The notes beneath the pieces were generated by a model. The model did no database searches, had not been told where the DNA came from, and was given only the letters and a program-made list of their open reading frames with translations. From NCBI GenBank assembly GCA_036393295.1, contig DASWHF010000080.1, forward strand, positions 1 to 31,199: 31,199 nucleotides of DNA, given 5' to 3'. Below, one piece after another: positions 6,845 to 14,574 of the stretch. The translations under genes were made by a program, and so were the position numbers. Numbering within the stretch: the first letter of the stretch is position 1; every line of letters begins with the position of its first letter. The DNA is from DASWHF01 sp036393295 (GTDB lineage Bacteria > Pseudomonadota > Gammaproteobacteria > Acidiferrobacterales > UBA6901).

Positions 6845-7684
6845 ATGACTGCGATCCCGCGCCAGGCCATCGCCCTGCCCGCCGTGCTGGCGGCGCTTTT
6901 CCTGCTCGGCGCCTGTGCGCCGACCGCGCGGGTGACGCAGGGCGAACAGGGCGCGACGATCGCCGCGGCCCAGGCCGAATCCGCGTTCGGGCCGAAGGCG
7001 CGCATCACCGTCGGGCGCATCGTCAACCGGTCCGGCGAGACCGGCGCCAAGTCGCTGCGCGCCCAGATCGACTTCCTGCGCCGCCGCGACCGCAGCTTCG
7101 AGTCGGTGAGCGTTGCCAACGTGACCGGCGGCATCCGCGACATGCTCACCACCGCGCTGTTCAATTCCAACCGTTTCATCGTGCTGGAGCGCGAGGCGAT
7201 CGGCGACGCGCTGGTCGAGCAGGAGTTCTCCTCCGAAGGCCGGGTCGGCGATGCCAGCCGCATCCCGATGGGTGAGCTCGAGGGCGCCGAGCTGCTGGTG
7301 ATCGGCGCGCTGACGGCGTTCGACGCCGGCGCCTCGGGCGGCGGCCTGCCGATCCCGATCCCGCTCAACCGGCGCGGCGACCTGGCGATCCTCAACCTGG
7401 CCTTCAACCGCAGCTACATCGCCATGGACCTGCGCGTCATCGACGTCGCGACCTCGCGCATCGTCGCGACCCTGGCGGTGGAGGGCGACGCCACCAAGTT
7501 CGGCGCGGCGGTGAGCGGCTACGTGCGCAGCAGCGGCGGCGGTTCGATCCGGCTGCCGGTGCTGCTCAGCGGCTTCAGCAACACGCCGGTCGAGAAGGCG
7601 ATCAGCGAGATGGTCGATGCCGCCGTCGGCCATTTGGTGGGCAAGACGCCGGCCGTCTATTTCCGCCCCGAGCCGGACGGCTGA
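6845..7684 (+). CDS. CsgG/HfaB-family lipoprotein (second of tandem pair)
   Basis: The 279-residue product has a signal peptide ending in LGAC (Cys24), so it should be a lipoprotein. It shares with the preceding gene the block DMLTTALFNSNRFIVLERE followed by VEQEFSSEGRV, and the AELLVIGALTAF strand. It differs by a ~25-residue insertion after the first strand (SLRAQIDFLRRRDRSFES) and a longer middle loop around LPIPIPLNRRGDLAI. Conserved YIAMDLRVIDVATSRIV fits the family's C-terminal half. A tandem duplication followed by divergence is the simplest origin. The ribosome site is weak. The rsmE start follows 14 bp later, so all three genes may be one transcript. The partners could form a mixed oligomer, but this is only a hypothesis. 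Confidence 0.88.
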   Translation: MTAIPRQAIALPAVLAALFLLGACAPTARVTQGEQGATIAAAQAESAFGPKARITVGRIVNRSGETGAKSLRAQIDFLRRRDRSFESVSVANVTGGIRDMLTTALFNSNRFIVLEREAIGDALVEQEFSSEGRVGDASRIPMGELEGAELLVIGALTAFDAGASGGGLPIPIPLNRRGDLAILNLAFNRSYIAMDLRVIDVATSRIVATLAVEGDATKFGAAVSGYVRSSGGGSIRLPVLLSGFSNTPVEKAISEMVDAAVGHLVGKTPAVYFRPEPDG

Positions 7685-7698
7685 CGCGCGGCGCGAAC

Positions 7699-8430
7699 AT
7701 GGCGACTCCGCGATTCCATTGTCCGCACAAGCTGCACGCCGGCCAGGCCCTCGACCTGCCGGCGGGCGCCGCGCACCACGCCGCGCGCGTGCTGCGCCTG
7801 CGCGTCGGCGAGACCGTGACCCTGTTCAACGGCGCGGGCGGCGAGTACGCGGCGGTCATCGACGCCATCGATCGCGAGCGCGTGCGCGTGACCGTCGAGC
7901 GCCACATGCCCCTGGAACGCGAGTCGCCGCTCAAGGTCACGCTCATCCAGGGCGTGTCGGCGCGCGAGCGCATGGACATCGCGATCCAGAAGGCCGTGGA
8001 GCTGGGCGTCGAGCGCATCGCGCCGGTGATGACCGAGCGCAGCATCGTGCGCCTGTCCGGCGAGCGCGCCGACAACCGCGTGCGCCACTGGCAGCAGGTC
8101 GTGATCGCGGCCTGCGAGCAATGCGGGCGCAACCGCGTGCCGGCGGTGGACGCGCTGCTGCCGTTCGTGACCTGGCTGGACAAGACCGCCGCCGCGGGCG
8201 CGCGTTGGATGCTCCACCCGGATGCCGAGCATCCGCTGCGCGAACTGCGCGAGCCGGTCGGGCCGATCGAGTTGCTGGTGGGTCCGGAGGGCGGGCTCAC
8301 CGCGGCCGAGATCGCGGCGGCGATCGACGCGGGCTTCACCCCGGTCCGCCTGGGGCCGCGCATCCTGCGCACCGAGACCGCGGCCCCGGCGCTGCTGGCG
8401 GCGGCGCAGGCCTTGTGGGGCGATTTCTAA
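7699..8430 (+). CDS. rsmE: 16S rRNA (uracil-1498-N3)-methyltransferase RsmE
   Basis: RsmE methylates N3 of U1498 in 16S rRNA, using S-adenosylmethionine, in the assembled small subunit. The 243-residue length is standard. The N-terminal PUA-like part shows HHAARVLRLRVGE (26-38). The C-terminal SPOUT (trefoil-knot) part shows KAVELGVERIAPVMTERS (98-115), EQCGRNRVP (140-148), the SAM loop LVGPEGGLT (193-201) and LGPRILRTETA (218-228). Those motifs are diagnostic of the family. The ATG at 7699 begins with the typical MATPRFHCP. It follows the second CsgG-like gene by 14 bp, which suggests cotranscription by position only. In other gammaproteobacteria rsmE often neighbours gshB, which is not here. 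Confidence 0.96.
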   Translation: MATPRFHCPHKLHAGQALDLPAGAAHHAARVLRLRVGETVTLFNGAGGEYAAVIDAIDRERVRVTVERHMPLERESPLKVTLIQGVSARERMDIAIQKAVELGVERIAPVMTERSIVRLSGERADNRVRHWQQVVIAACEQCGRNRVPAVDALLPFVTWLDKTAAAGARWMLHPDAEHPLRELREPVGPIELLVGPEGGLTAAEIAAAIDAGFTPVRLGPRILRTETAAPALLAAAQALWGDF

Positions 8431-8440
8431 TCCTGAAAAA

Positions 8441-8514
8441 TTGTAGGCGGGGCATCCTGCCCCGCCGGACCTGTGATCGGCCGTGCCGGGCGGGGCTGGA
8501 AGCCCCGCCTACAA
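8441..8514. repeat. REPIN-like paired REP, GTAGGCGGGG variant
   Basis: Two GTAG-headed hairpins face each other. The left one (8443-8466) has stem GGCGGGGC/GCCCCGCC around ATCCT. The right one reads GTAGGCGGGG on the other strand with loop TTCCA. Outer ends are TTGTAG and CTACAA. The element sits between convergent rsmE and the SirB-like gene. The left hairpin is identical to that at 21-44. Confidence 0.8.
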
Positions 8515-8538
8515 AAAGGATTGCTCATGGCGTCATGG

Positions 8539-8922
8539 TCACAACGCGATGAGACCCAGTCCGGCGCTACGGGTCCGTGCCACCCCGACGATGTACGCGA
8601 ACACCAACATCGCGCCGACCCACGCGATGACGCGCTGCGACTTCGTGCGCCCGCGCTTGAGGGCGATGCTGCCGAGGACGATATAGATCAGCAGCGCCGC
8701 GACCTTGGCGGTCAGCCAGGCGTGCACGCCGGGGTACTGGTGGATGCGCACGGCGAGCGCGATGGCGGAACCCAGCAATACGGTATCGACGACGTGCGGC
8801 AGGATCCGCACCCAGCGCTCCCGGCGGCGCGGCGAGTCCTGGATCATCCACAGGCCGCGACCGAAGAATCCCAGGATCGACGCCAATGCCGCGCCGACGT
8901 GGATGAGCGTGAGCGTCGACAT
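8539..8922 (-). CDS. SirB-family integral membrane protein
   Basis: The 127-residue protein has four hydrophobic segments: an N-terminal LIHVGAALASILGFFGRGLW, then VVDTVLLGSAIALAVRI, then a segment around VAALLIYIVLGSIAL, and the last near VIAWVGAMLVFAYIVGVA. This pattern and the start MSTLTLIHVGAALASILGF match the SirB (SirB2) family, small membrane proteins of unknown biochemical role despite the name invasion gene expression up-regulator. The ATG at 8922 lies 11 bp after the nnrS stop, so the two are probably cotranscribed from the nnrS promoter. The ribosome site is weak, which may fit translational coupling. Its pairing with nnrS suggests a link with nitrogen-oxide or redox stress, but this rests only on position. 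Confidence 0.83.
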   Translation of the reverse strand: MSTLTLIHVGAALASILGFFGRGLWMIQDSPRRRERWVRILPHVVDTVLLGSAIALAVRIHQYPGVHAWLTAKVAALLIYIVLGSIALKRGRTKSQRVIAWVGAMLVFAYIVGVARTRSAGLGLIAL

Positions 8923-8933
8923 GGGGCGTGCGC

Positions 8934-10175
8934 TCAGCCGGGCTGGCCGTCGCGGCGCGGCCGCAGGTACAGTGGCGCGTAGCGCAGCGCCCAGGGCAGG
9001 AAGGCGGCGAGCCAGGCGAGCGCCGACGCCAGTTGCAGCGTCGCCGCGACACCGGGCAGGAGCTCGGCGGCGATGCGCAGGACGGTCGCGGCGTAAATCC
9101 CGAGGAACACCCACCAGGTCAGCGTGTCGGCGCTCAAGGCCTGCCCCGAATGGCCGAGGGTCACGCGCGAAACCATCGCGATCACCATCGCGGTCACGAA
9201 GCCCAGCGACAGCGCGTGCAACGGCGCGCGGCCGAGCGCTGTCGCGGCGCCGGACCACAGTGCGAGGCTGTGCGCGGCGTACAGCAGCATGGCGACGCCG
9301 AACCACAGGAAGGCGATGTGCAGCATGGCCAGCAGCCGCACCTCGAAGCTGCGCCGCAAACCCCAAACGTGGCTGTGGTGCAGCGCGATCAGCGTCACCG
9401 GCAGGTCGACCAGGAACAGCCAGCGGTCCAGGCCGGCGCTGTCCAGGACCAGATGCGCAGCCAGCCCGGCGGTCACCGCCACCGGGCTCCAGGCCGGCCG
9501 CAGCATGTCGTAGTTGACCAACGCACTCTGGCTGAAGAACGGGATCATGCGGTGACTGACCAGGAACACGATCGGTGCCAGGTACAGCCACAGGCCGATA
9601 TCGGTCCCCAGCACCTGGAAGAACGCGCGACCGGTCAGCAGCCCGAACAGCTGGCTGACCATCCCGACGGCCGCGGCGATCAGGGCGAGGTTGATCAGCA
9701 CCTCGTGGCTGCCGTGGCGACCGCCGCGCCGGAAGGCCAGCAGCAGGCTCGTCACCGCCGTCAGCCAGCCGGCCAGCCACAGGCCGATGCCGGCGAGCAG
9801 CACCGGGCGCATGCTCAGCAGCCCGGCGTAGAAGATGACCACGCCGGCTGACATCAGGACGAAGGCTGGGATATAGTGGTTGCGGGTTATCGGCGGGCCG
9901 CCCATCCAGCGTGGATAGACGGTCATGAGGAAACCAAGTATGAAAAAGCTGAAGACCCCATAAACCATCAGGAATCCATGTGCCCAGGTGGCCGGAACGG
10001 GCGCGGCCGGAAGCAGTGGCGTCCCGGCGGCCCGACCGATCAGCTCCAGCGACCACCAGGCGATCGTCGCCAGCACCTGAAAGACGCCGGCGAGAAACAT
10101 CAACCGGTGCGGCGCCGCGCTCATGGCCTGCCAGCGGGGCGATTTGATTTGCGACGTAGTCGGTTTGAGTATCAT
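8934..10175 (-). CDS. nnrS: NnrS family heme- and copper-type membrane protein
   Basis: NnrS proteins are multi-pass membrane proteins tied to denitrification and protection from nitric oxide. The protein of about 413 residues has roughly 12 hydrophobic segments. Family motifs include HRLMFLAGVFQ at the start, THGFLMVYGVF-like WAHGFLMVYGVFSFFILGF, FLMTVYPRWMGGPPITR, VFLVSHRMIPFFSQ, and the C-terminal HALSLGFVTAMVIAMVSRVTLGHSG. Conserved histidines in these segments are candidate heme or metal ligands. The ATG at 10175 has AAGG 6 nt upstream. An in-frame ATG at 10124 is a serious alternative: the predicted transcription start under the FNR-type box falls at about 10175, which would make the longer form leaderless. 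The SirB-like gene follows 11 bp downstream. Confidence 0.93.
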   Translation of the reverse strand: MILKPTTSQIKSPRWQAMSAAPHRLMFLAGVFQVLATIAWWSLELIGRAAGTPLLPAAPVPATWAHGFLMVYGVFSFFILGFLMTVYPRWMGGPPITRNHYIPAFVLMSAGVVIFYAGLLSMRPVLLAGIGLWLAGWLTAVTSLLLAFRRGGRHGSHEVLINLALIAAAVGMVSQLFGLLTGRAFFQVLGTDIGLWLYLAPIVFLVSHRMIPFFSQSALVNYDMLRPAWSPVAVTAGLAAHLVLDSAGLDRWLFLVDLPVTLIALHHSHVWGLRRSFEVRLLAMLHIAFLWFGVAMLLYAAHSLALWSGAATALGRAPLHALSLGFVTAMVIAMVSRVTLGHSGQALSADTLTWWVFLGIYAATVLRIAAELLPGVAATLQLASALAWLAAFLPWALRYAPLYLRPRRDGQPG

Positions 10176-10181
10176 CGTTGC

Positions 10182-10187
10182 CTTATA
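10182..10187 (-). promoter_or_regulatory. Candidate -10 of the nnrS promoter
   Basis: The minus strand reads TATAAG at this site. Its centre is 33 bp from the centre of the FNR-type box, against about 32 bp expected for a class II (-41.5) activator site. The transcription start would then be near 10175. Confidence 0.5.
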
Positions 10188-10210
10188 CCTGTGGCGCCGT
10201 CGCTGACGCC

Positions 10211-10224
10211 TTGATGGAGATCAA
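10211..10224. promoter_or_regulatory. FNR/DNR-type binding site, TTGAT-N4-ATCAA
   Basis: The sequence TTGATGGAGATCAA is a perfect match to the consensus palindrome of FNR-family activators, which includes the nitric-oxide sensors DNR and NNR. Its placement relative to the -10 at 10182-10187 fits direct activation of nnrS. On the other strand a TATAAA at 10243-10248 lies closer than usual, so control of the GGDEF/EAL gene is less certain. Confidence 0.75.
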
Positions 10225-10255
10225 ATCGCGGCGGCGGATAATTATAAAGTTTTCA

Positions 10256-10279
10256 CCCTCTCCCTTTATAGGGAGAGGG
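10256..10279. repeat. Partial copy of the ~111-bp repeat (one hairpin)
   Basis: CCCTCTCCC at 10256-10264 and GGGAGAGGG at 10271-10279 form a perfect 9-bp stem around TTTATA. It is followed by CCGGGGTGA, resembling the TTAGGGTGAGGG that follows the same stem in the full copies at 5894 and 13271. The second half is missing. It lies 100 bp before the GGDEF/EAL gene. Confidence 0.6.
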
Positions 10280-10377
10280 CCGGGGTGACGGCCGACACCG
10301 GCTGAACCACCCGCATCCCGGTTTGCGCGCATACCATGGAAGACAGTCCGGAACGCCGAAGAGGACGGGAGGCGAAA

Positions 10378-13254
10378 ATGGAACTATCTACCGAAGGTGC
10401 CGAACCTGCTTCGTCCACCTCGGGCGGGGACGCCGCGGCAGCGGACGCGCAGGACCTGGCGGCGCTGCTGCGCGCGGCGACGCTCGATGCCGTCCCGGTC
10501 TGCATCTACTGGAAGGACGCGCAAGGCGTCTATCGGGGATGCAACCGCGCGTTTGCGGCGGATGCCGCGCTGAGCGGGCCCGACGCCGTCGCCGGCAGGA
10601 CCGATCTCGATCTTCCGTGGAGCGCGAGCGCGCAACAAATCCGCGAGCACGACGCCGCCATCCTCGCCGGCGGCGTGCCGGTGCTGGGTTACGAGGTCGC
10701 CTTCCCGTCGGAGGCCGGTGAGCGCTGTTTGCTGGCCAGCAAGATCCCGGTGTGCGGCGCGCGCGGCGAGGCGCTCGGGCTGATCGGCTGTTACCAGGAC
10801 ATCAGCGATTACAAACGCAACGAGCGGGCGCTCAGGGAGAGCGAGCACCGGTTTCGCGCGCTCGCCGAAGCCACGCTCGAGATGGTCGTGATCCATGAGA
10901 ACGGGGTGATCCTGGAGGTGAACCGCGCGGGCGCCGAGGGGCTGGGCGCGCGGCCCGAGGAGCTGATCGGCCGCAACATCATGGATTTGACCCATCCGGA
11001 CTGGCGCGAGCGCGTGCTGGAGCGGGTGCGCGCCGGCTACGAGGGGCCGTACGAGGCGGTGGGCGTCCGGCTGGACGGCACACCGTTCCCGGTCGAGCTG
11101 GTCGCGCGCAACGCGACCTACCGGGAGCGCGCGGTGCGCGTCGTGCTGTTGCGCGACCTCAGCGCCCGGCATAACGCCGAGCAGGCGCTCAAGACCGCGC
11201 TCGCGGATGTCGAGGCGGCGCACGCCCAGATCGCCGCGATCGTGGAGAACGCTCCGGCGGTGGCCATGCAGGGCTACGACATCGAGGGCCGGGTGGTGTT
11301 CTGGAATCGCGCCTCCGAGGAGTTCTTCGGCTACGCCGCCGACGCGGTGATGGGCAGGCGACTCGGCGGCCTGATCCTGAGCGAGGCGGACGCGGCGAGC
11401 TTCGAGGCCCTGATCGCCGATGTGTTGACGAGCGGCCGGCCGGCGCCGCTGCGCGAGTGGCAGACCCAGACCGCCGGCGGCCGGCGGCGCTGGATCCTGT
11501 CGTCGGTGTTTCCCATCCTGCGCGGCCGCGAACGCGCCCAGGTGATCTGCATGGACGTCGACATCACCGAGCGCCGCGAATCCGAATCGCGCGCGCTCAA
11601 GCTGTCGAGCGTGGTCGAGCACACCGCGGACGCCGTGATCATCACCGATCACCGCGGCGTGATCGAATACGTGAATCCCGCCTTCGAGGACATCACCGGC
11701 TATCGGCGCGACGAGACCGTCGGCCGCACGCCGGCACTGATCAAGTCGGGACGCCACGATCCGGAGTTCTTCCGCGATCTCTGGGACACGATCCGCGCCG
11801 GCAACGTCTACCGCAACGTGCTGATCAACCGCCGCAAGGACGGCTCGGTGTACTACGAGGAGAAGACCATCACGCCGCTGCGCGGCGAGGACGGGTCGAT
11901 CACGCACTTCGTCTCGACCGCCAAGGACATCACCGAGCGCATGCAGACCCAGGAGCGGCTGCAATACCTCGCCTACCACGACGTGCTGACCGAGCTGCCG
12001 AACCGCATGCTGCTGATGGACCGGCTGGAGCACGCGCTCGCGCGGGTGCGCTGGACCGGCCGCCAGCTCGCCGTGCTGTTCCTGGACCTGGACCGCTTCA
12101 AGGTGATCAACGACACCCTCGGCCACGATTTCGGCGACCGGCTGCTGCAGGTCATGGCGGCGCGGCTGCGCGGCTGCGTGCGCGAAGGCGACACCGTGGC
12201 GCGCGTGAGCGGCGACGAGTTCGCGATCCTGCTGGAGGACTTGGCCTCGACCGAGGACGTGGTGCTGGTGGCGCGCAAGATCCTCGAGACCTTCGCCCAA
12301 CCCTTCGAGGTGTTCCAGCGCGAGCTGTTCATCACCACCAGCGTCGGCATCGGGGTCCACCCGGCCGACGGCGAGGACGCCTCGCTGCTGCTCAAGCATG
12401 CCGACACCGCCATGTACCGCGCCAAGGAGCACGGCCGCAACAACTACCAGTTCTACTCGGCCGACATGGGCGCCAAGGCGGTCGAGCTGCTGGCGCTGGA
12501 AACCGGGCTGCGGCGCGCACTGGAGCGGCAGGAGCTCATCCTGCATTTCCAGCCGTGCTACGATCTGCGCAGCGGCCGTGTCGTCAGCGCCGAGGCGCTG
12601 CTGCGCTGGCGGCATCGCGAGCTGGGGCTGATCTACCCGGCCGACTTCATTCCGCTGCTGGAGGATACCGGTCTCATCGTTCCGATCGGGGAGTGGGTGC
12701 TGGAGGCCTCCTGCGCGGCCGCGAGCCGCTGGCAGCGGCCCGGGCGGGCGCCGGTCCGGGTCTCGGTCAATCTGTCCGCCGGCCAGTTCAACTCGCCGCA
12801 ACTGGTCGACAAGGTGGCCGGTGCGCTCGAAACCAGCGGCCTGCCGTCGGAGCTGCTGGATCTGGAGATCACCGAGAGCATGCTCATGAAGCACGCCCAG
12901 CAGACCATCGACACGCTGACCGCGCTCGGCGCGATGGGCGTGCGCTTCGCGATCGACGATTTCGGCACCGGCTACTCCTCGCTCAGTTACCTGAAGCGTT
13001 TCCCGATACACGTGCTCAAGATCGACCGGAGCTTCGTGCGCGACGTGCCCGGCGATCCCGACGGCACGGCGATCATCCAGACCATCGTCGCGATGGCGCA
13101 CAACCTCAAGCTGCAGGTGGTGGCGGAGGGTGTCGAGACCGAGCAGCAGGCGGGGTTCCTGCGCGCCAGCGGTTGCGACGCGGTCCAGGGTCATCACTAC
13201 AGCCGCGCCCTGCCGGACGACGAGTTCGCGCGCCTGCTCGACGCGTCCGCCTAG
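10378..13254 (+). CDS. Multi-PAS GGDEF-EAL c-di-GMP signalling protein
   Basis: The 958-residue protein has four PAS-type sensor domains (about 30-145, 155-265, 285-400 and 410-522), then a GGDEF domain (about 525-690) and an EAL domain (about 705-955). The cyclase signature is SGDEF at 611-615 instead of GGDEF, with an intact RxxD inhibitory site at 602-605 five residues before it. The EAL part keeps E-A-L at 739-741, NLSAGQF, EITES and DDFGTGYSS at 860-868, so phosphodiesterase activity is likely. The first Gly change may weaken the cyclase, leaving it as a GTP-sensing module, which is inference. No transmembrane segment is evident, so it is probably cytoplasmic. The ATG at 10378 is preferred over that at 10336 because a strong GGGAGG ends 5 nt before it. 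The gene is divergent from nnrS. Confidence 0.95.
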   Translation: MELSTEGAEPASSTSGGDAAAADAQDLAALLRAATLDAVPVCIYWKDAQGVYRGCNRAFAADAALSGPDAVAGRTDLDLPWSASAQQIREHDAAILAGGVPVLGYEVAFPSEAGERCLLASKIPVCGARGEALGLIGCYQDISDYKRNERALRESEHRFRALAEATLEMVVIHENGVILEVNRAGAEGLGARPEELIGRNIMDLTHPDWRERVLERVRAGYEGPYEAVGVRLDGTPFPVELVARNATYRERAVRVVLLRDLSARHNAEQALKTALADVEAAHAQIAAIVENAPAVAMQGYDIEGRVVFWNRASEEFFGYAADAVMGRRLGGLILSEADAASFEALIADVLTSGRPAPLREWQTQTAGGRRRWILSSVFPILRGRERAQVICMDVDITERRESESRALKLSSVVEHTADAVIITDHRGVIEYVNPAFEDITGYRRDETVGRTPALIKSGRHDPEFFRDLWDTIRAGNVYRNVLINRRKDGSVYYEEKTITPLRGEDGSITHFVSTAKDITERMQTQERLQYLAYHDVLTELPNRMLLMDRLEHALARVRWTGRQLAVLFLDLDRFKVINDTLGHDFGDRLLQVMAARLRGCVREGDTVARVSGDEFAILLEDLASTEDVVLVARKILETFAQPFEVFQRELFITTSVGIGVHPADGEDASLLLKHADTAMYRAKEHGRNNYQFYSADMGAKAVELLALETGLRRALERQELILHFQPCYDLRSGRVVSAEALLRWRHRELGLIYPADFIPLLEDTGLIVPIGEWVLEASCAAASRWQRPGRAPVRVSVNLSAGQFNSPQLVDKVAGALETSGLPSELLDLEITESMLMKHAQQTIDTLTALGAMGVRFAIDDFGTGYSSLSYLKRFPIHVLKIDRSFVRDVPGDPDGTAIIQTIVAMAHNLKLQVVAEGVETEQQAGFLRASGCDAVQGHHYSRALPDDEFARLLDASA

Positions 13255-13270
13255 TTTTTAAACACAAGTC

Positions 13271-13382
13271 CCCTCTCCCCCGCGGCGAGCGGGGGAGAGG
13301 GTTAGGGTGAGGGGGTATTGTCGGTGCCTCGCGCCCTCACCCTGTCCCTCTCCCAGAGGGAGAGGGGACCCTTCGTGATGGT
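13271..13382. repeat. ~111-bp palindromic repeat, copy 2
   Basis: Both halves match the copy at 5894-6004, including the flank ACCCTTCGTGATGGT, with only scattered changes (for example CAGAGGG for CAGGGGG). The central ~18 nt are unrelated between copies. It lies between the convergent GGDEF/EAL and heme A synthase genes. Confidence 0.85.
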
Positions 13383-13406
13383 CCGTAGCGCATGTCCAGG
13401 GTCGAT

Positions 13407-14429
13407 CTAATTTGGCGGCCGGCGCACGGCGTGGGCGGTGAACAGCGCGGCGCTGAACAGCACCACCGCGCCCGCCTGGTGGGCGGCGGCCAGCGGAATC
13501 GGCACGACGTGCACCAGCGTCGCGATGCCGAGCGCAATCTGCGCCGCCAGGGCCGCGAGCAGCGCGTGCAGGGCGAGGCGCGCGGGCGCGCCGGCCGCAT
13601 GCCGCCTGGCCGCGAGCCAGAATCCCGCGACGGTCAGGGCCACGACCAGGGCGAGCAGGCGATGCGTGAACTGCACGGTCGCGATGTTCTCGAACAGGTT
13701 CTGCCACCAGGGCGTGAGCGCAAAGGCGCCCGGCGGCAGCCACTGGCCGTTCATGGTCGGGAAGGTGTTGAACGCGAAACCGGCCTTGGTGCCGGCGACG
13801 AAGCCGCCGGACAGGATCATCACGAACACCAGCCCCGCGACGACGTCCGCCCCGCGCCGCGGCCACGCGGCGGCCGCGCCGTGGCGCGGGAACAACAGGT
13901 CGAGCGCCGTCCACAGCGTGAAACCGTAGATCAGCACCGCCAGGCCCAGATGCGCGGTCAGCCGGTAGGGGCTCACGTGCGGATCGTCGACCAGCCCGCT
14001 CGCGACCATGTACCAGCCGAGCGCGCCCTGCAGGCCGCCCAGCACGAACATCGCCGTGAGCTTCGGCACCAGCGGCCGGTCGATGCGGCCGCGCACCAGG
14101 AAGTACACAAACGGCAGCAGGAACACGAGGCCGATCGCCCGCCCCAGCAGGCGGTGGGCATACTCCATCCAGTAGATGCCCTTGAACTCGTCGAGGCTCA
14201 TGCCGACGTTGACCTTCTGATACTCGGGTGTCTGCTTGTACATGTCGAAGACGGCCTGCCACCGCTCGAGATTGAGCGGCGGGAGGGCGCCGAGGATCGG
14301 CGCCCACTCGACGATCGACAGCCCGGAGCGCGTCAACCGCGTGACCCCGCCGACCACGACCATGGCGAAGACGAGCGCGCAGCATACCAGCAGCCACAGC
14401 GCGATGGATTTGTGCGAGGTCGTGCTCAT
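13407..14429 (-). CDS. ctaA: Heme A synthase, COX15/CtaA family
   Basis: Heme A synthase oxidises a methyl group of heme O to the formyl of heme A for aa3-type cytochrome oxidases, in the cytoplasmic membrane. The 340-residue protein has eight predicted hydrophobic segments in two four-helix bundles. Heme-ligand histidine candidates are His92 (YAHRLLGR), His160 (TAHLGLA), His256 (FTHRLLA) and His317 (AAHQAGA). The motif AFNTFPTMNGQWLP (219-232) is typical of the Cox15 type. The ATG at 14429 starts directly before the first membrane segment; the frame extends upstream into the divergent MOSC gene. No cta or cox neighbours are seen, so it is isolated from the oxidase genes that would need it. 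Confidence 0.95.
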   Translation of the reverse strand: MSTTSHKSIALWLLVCCALVFAMVVVGGVTRLTRSGLSIVEWAPILGALPPLNLERWQAVFDMYKQTPEYQKVNVGMSLDEFKGIYWMEYAHRLLGRAIGLVFLLPFVYFLVRGRIDRPLVPKLTAMFVLGGLQGALGWYMVASGLVDDPHVSPYRLTAHLGLAVLIYGFTLWTALDLLFPRHGAAAAWPRRGADVVAGLVFVMILSGGFVAGTKAGFAFNTFPTMNGQWLPPGAFALTPWWQNLFENIATVQFTHRLLALVVALTVAGFWLAARRHAAGAPARLALHALLAALAAQIALGIATLVHVVPIPLAAAHQAGAVVLFSAALFTAHAVRRPPN

Positions 14430-14574
14430 CGTCGGTCCGGCCCGTTTGCGGAGAGCGGGATGATACTGGCTGGGCGCGCGCCGCGTAAAGCCGGCGGCGA
14501 CCGTGCCGCCGCCGGTCCGCCGTTTGGTATACTGCCGGGGCATGCAACCAGCGCACCGCGAGCCTGAATTTCCC

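Noticed and set aside
6130..7684. Curli secretion operon
   Set aside because: There are CsgG-family genes but no csgA, B, D, E or F nearby.
10256..10279. Terminator for nnrS or the upstream gene
   Set aside because: It is upstream of both divergent genes, so it cannot end either one; its sequence matches the ~111-bp repeat family instead.
10384..13197. Minus-strand open frame of 937 codons opposite the GGDEF/EAL gene
   Set aside because: It mirrors codon bias of the sense gene, has no recognisable domain, and overlaps it fully.
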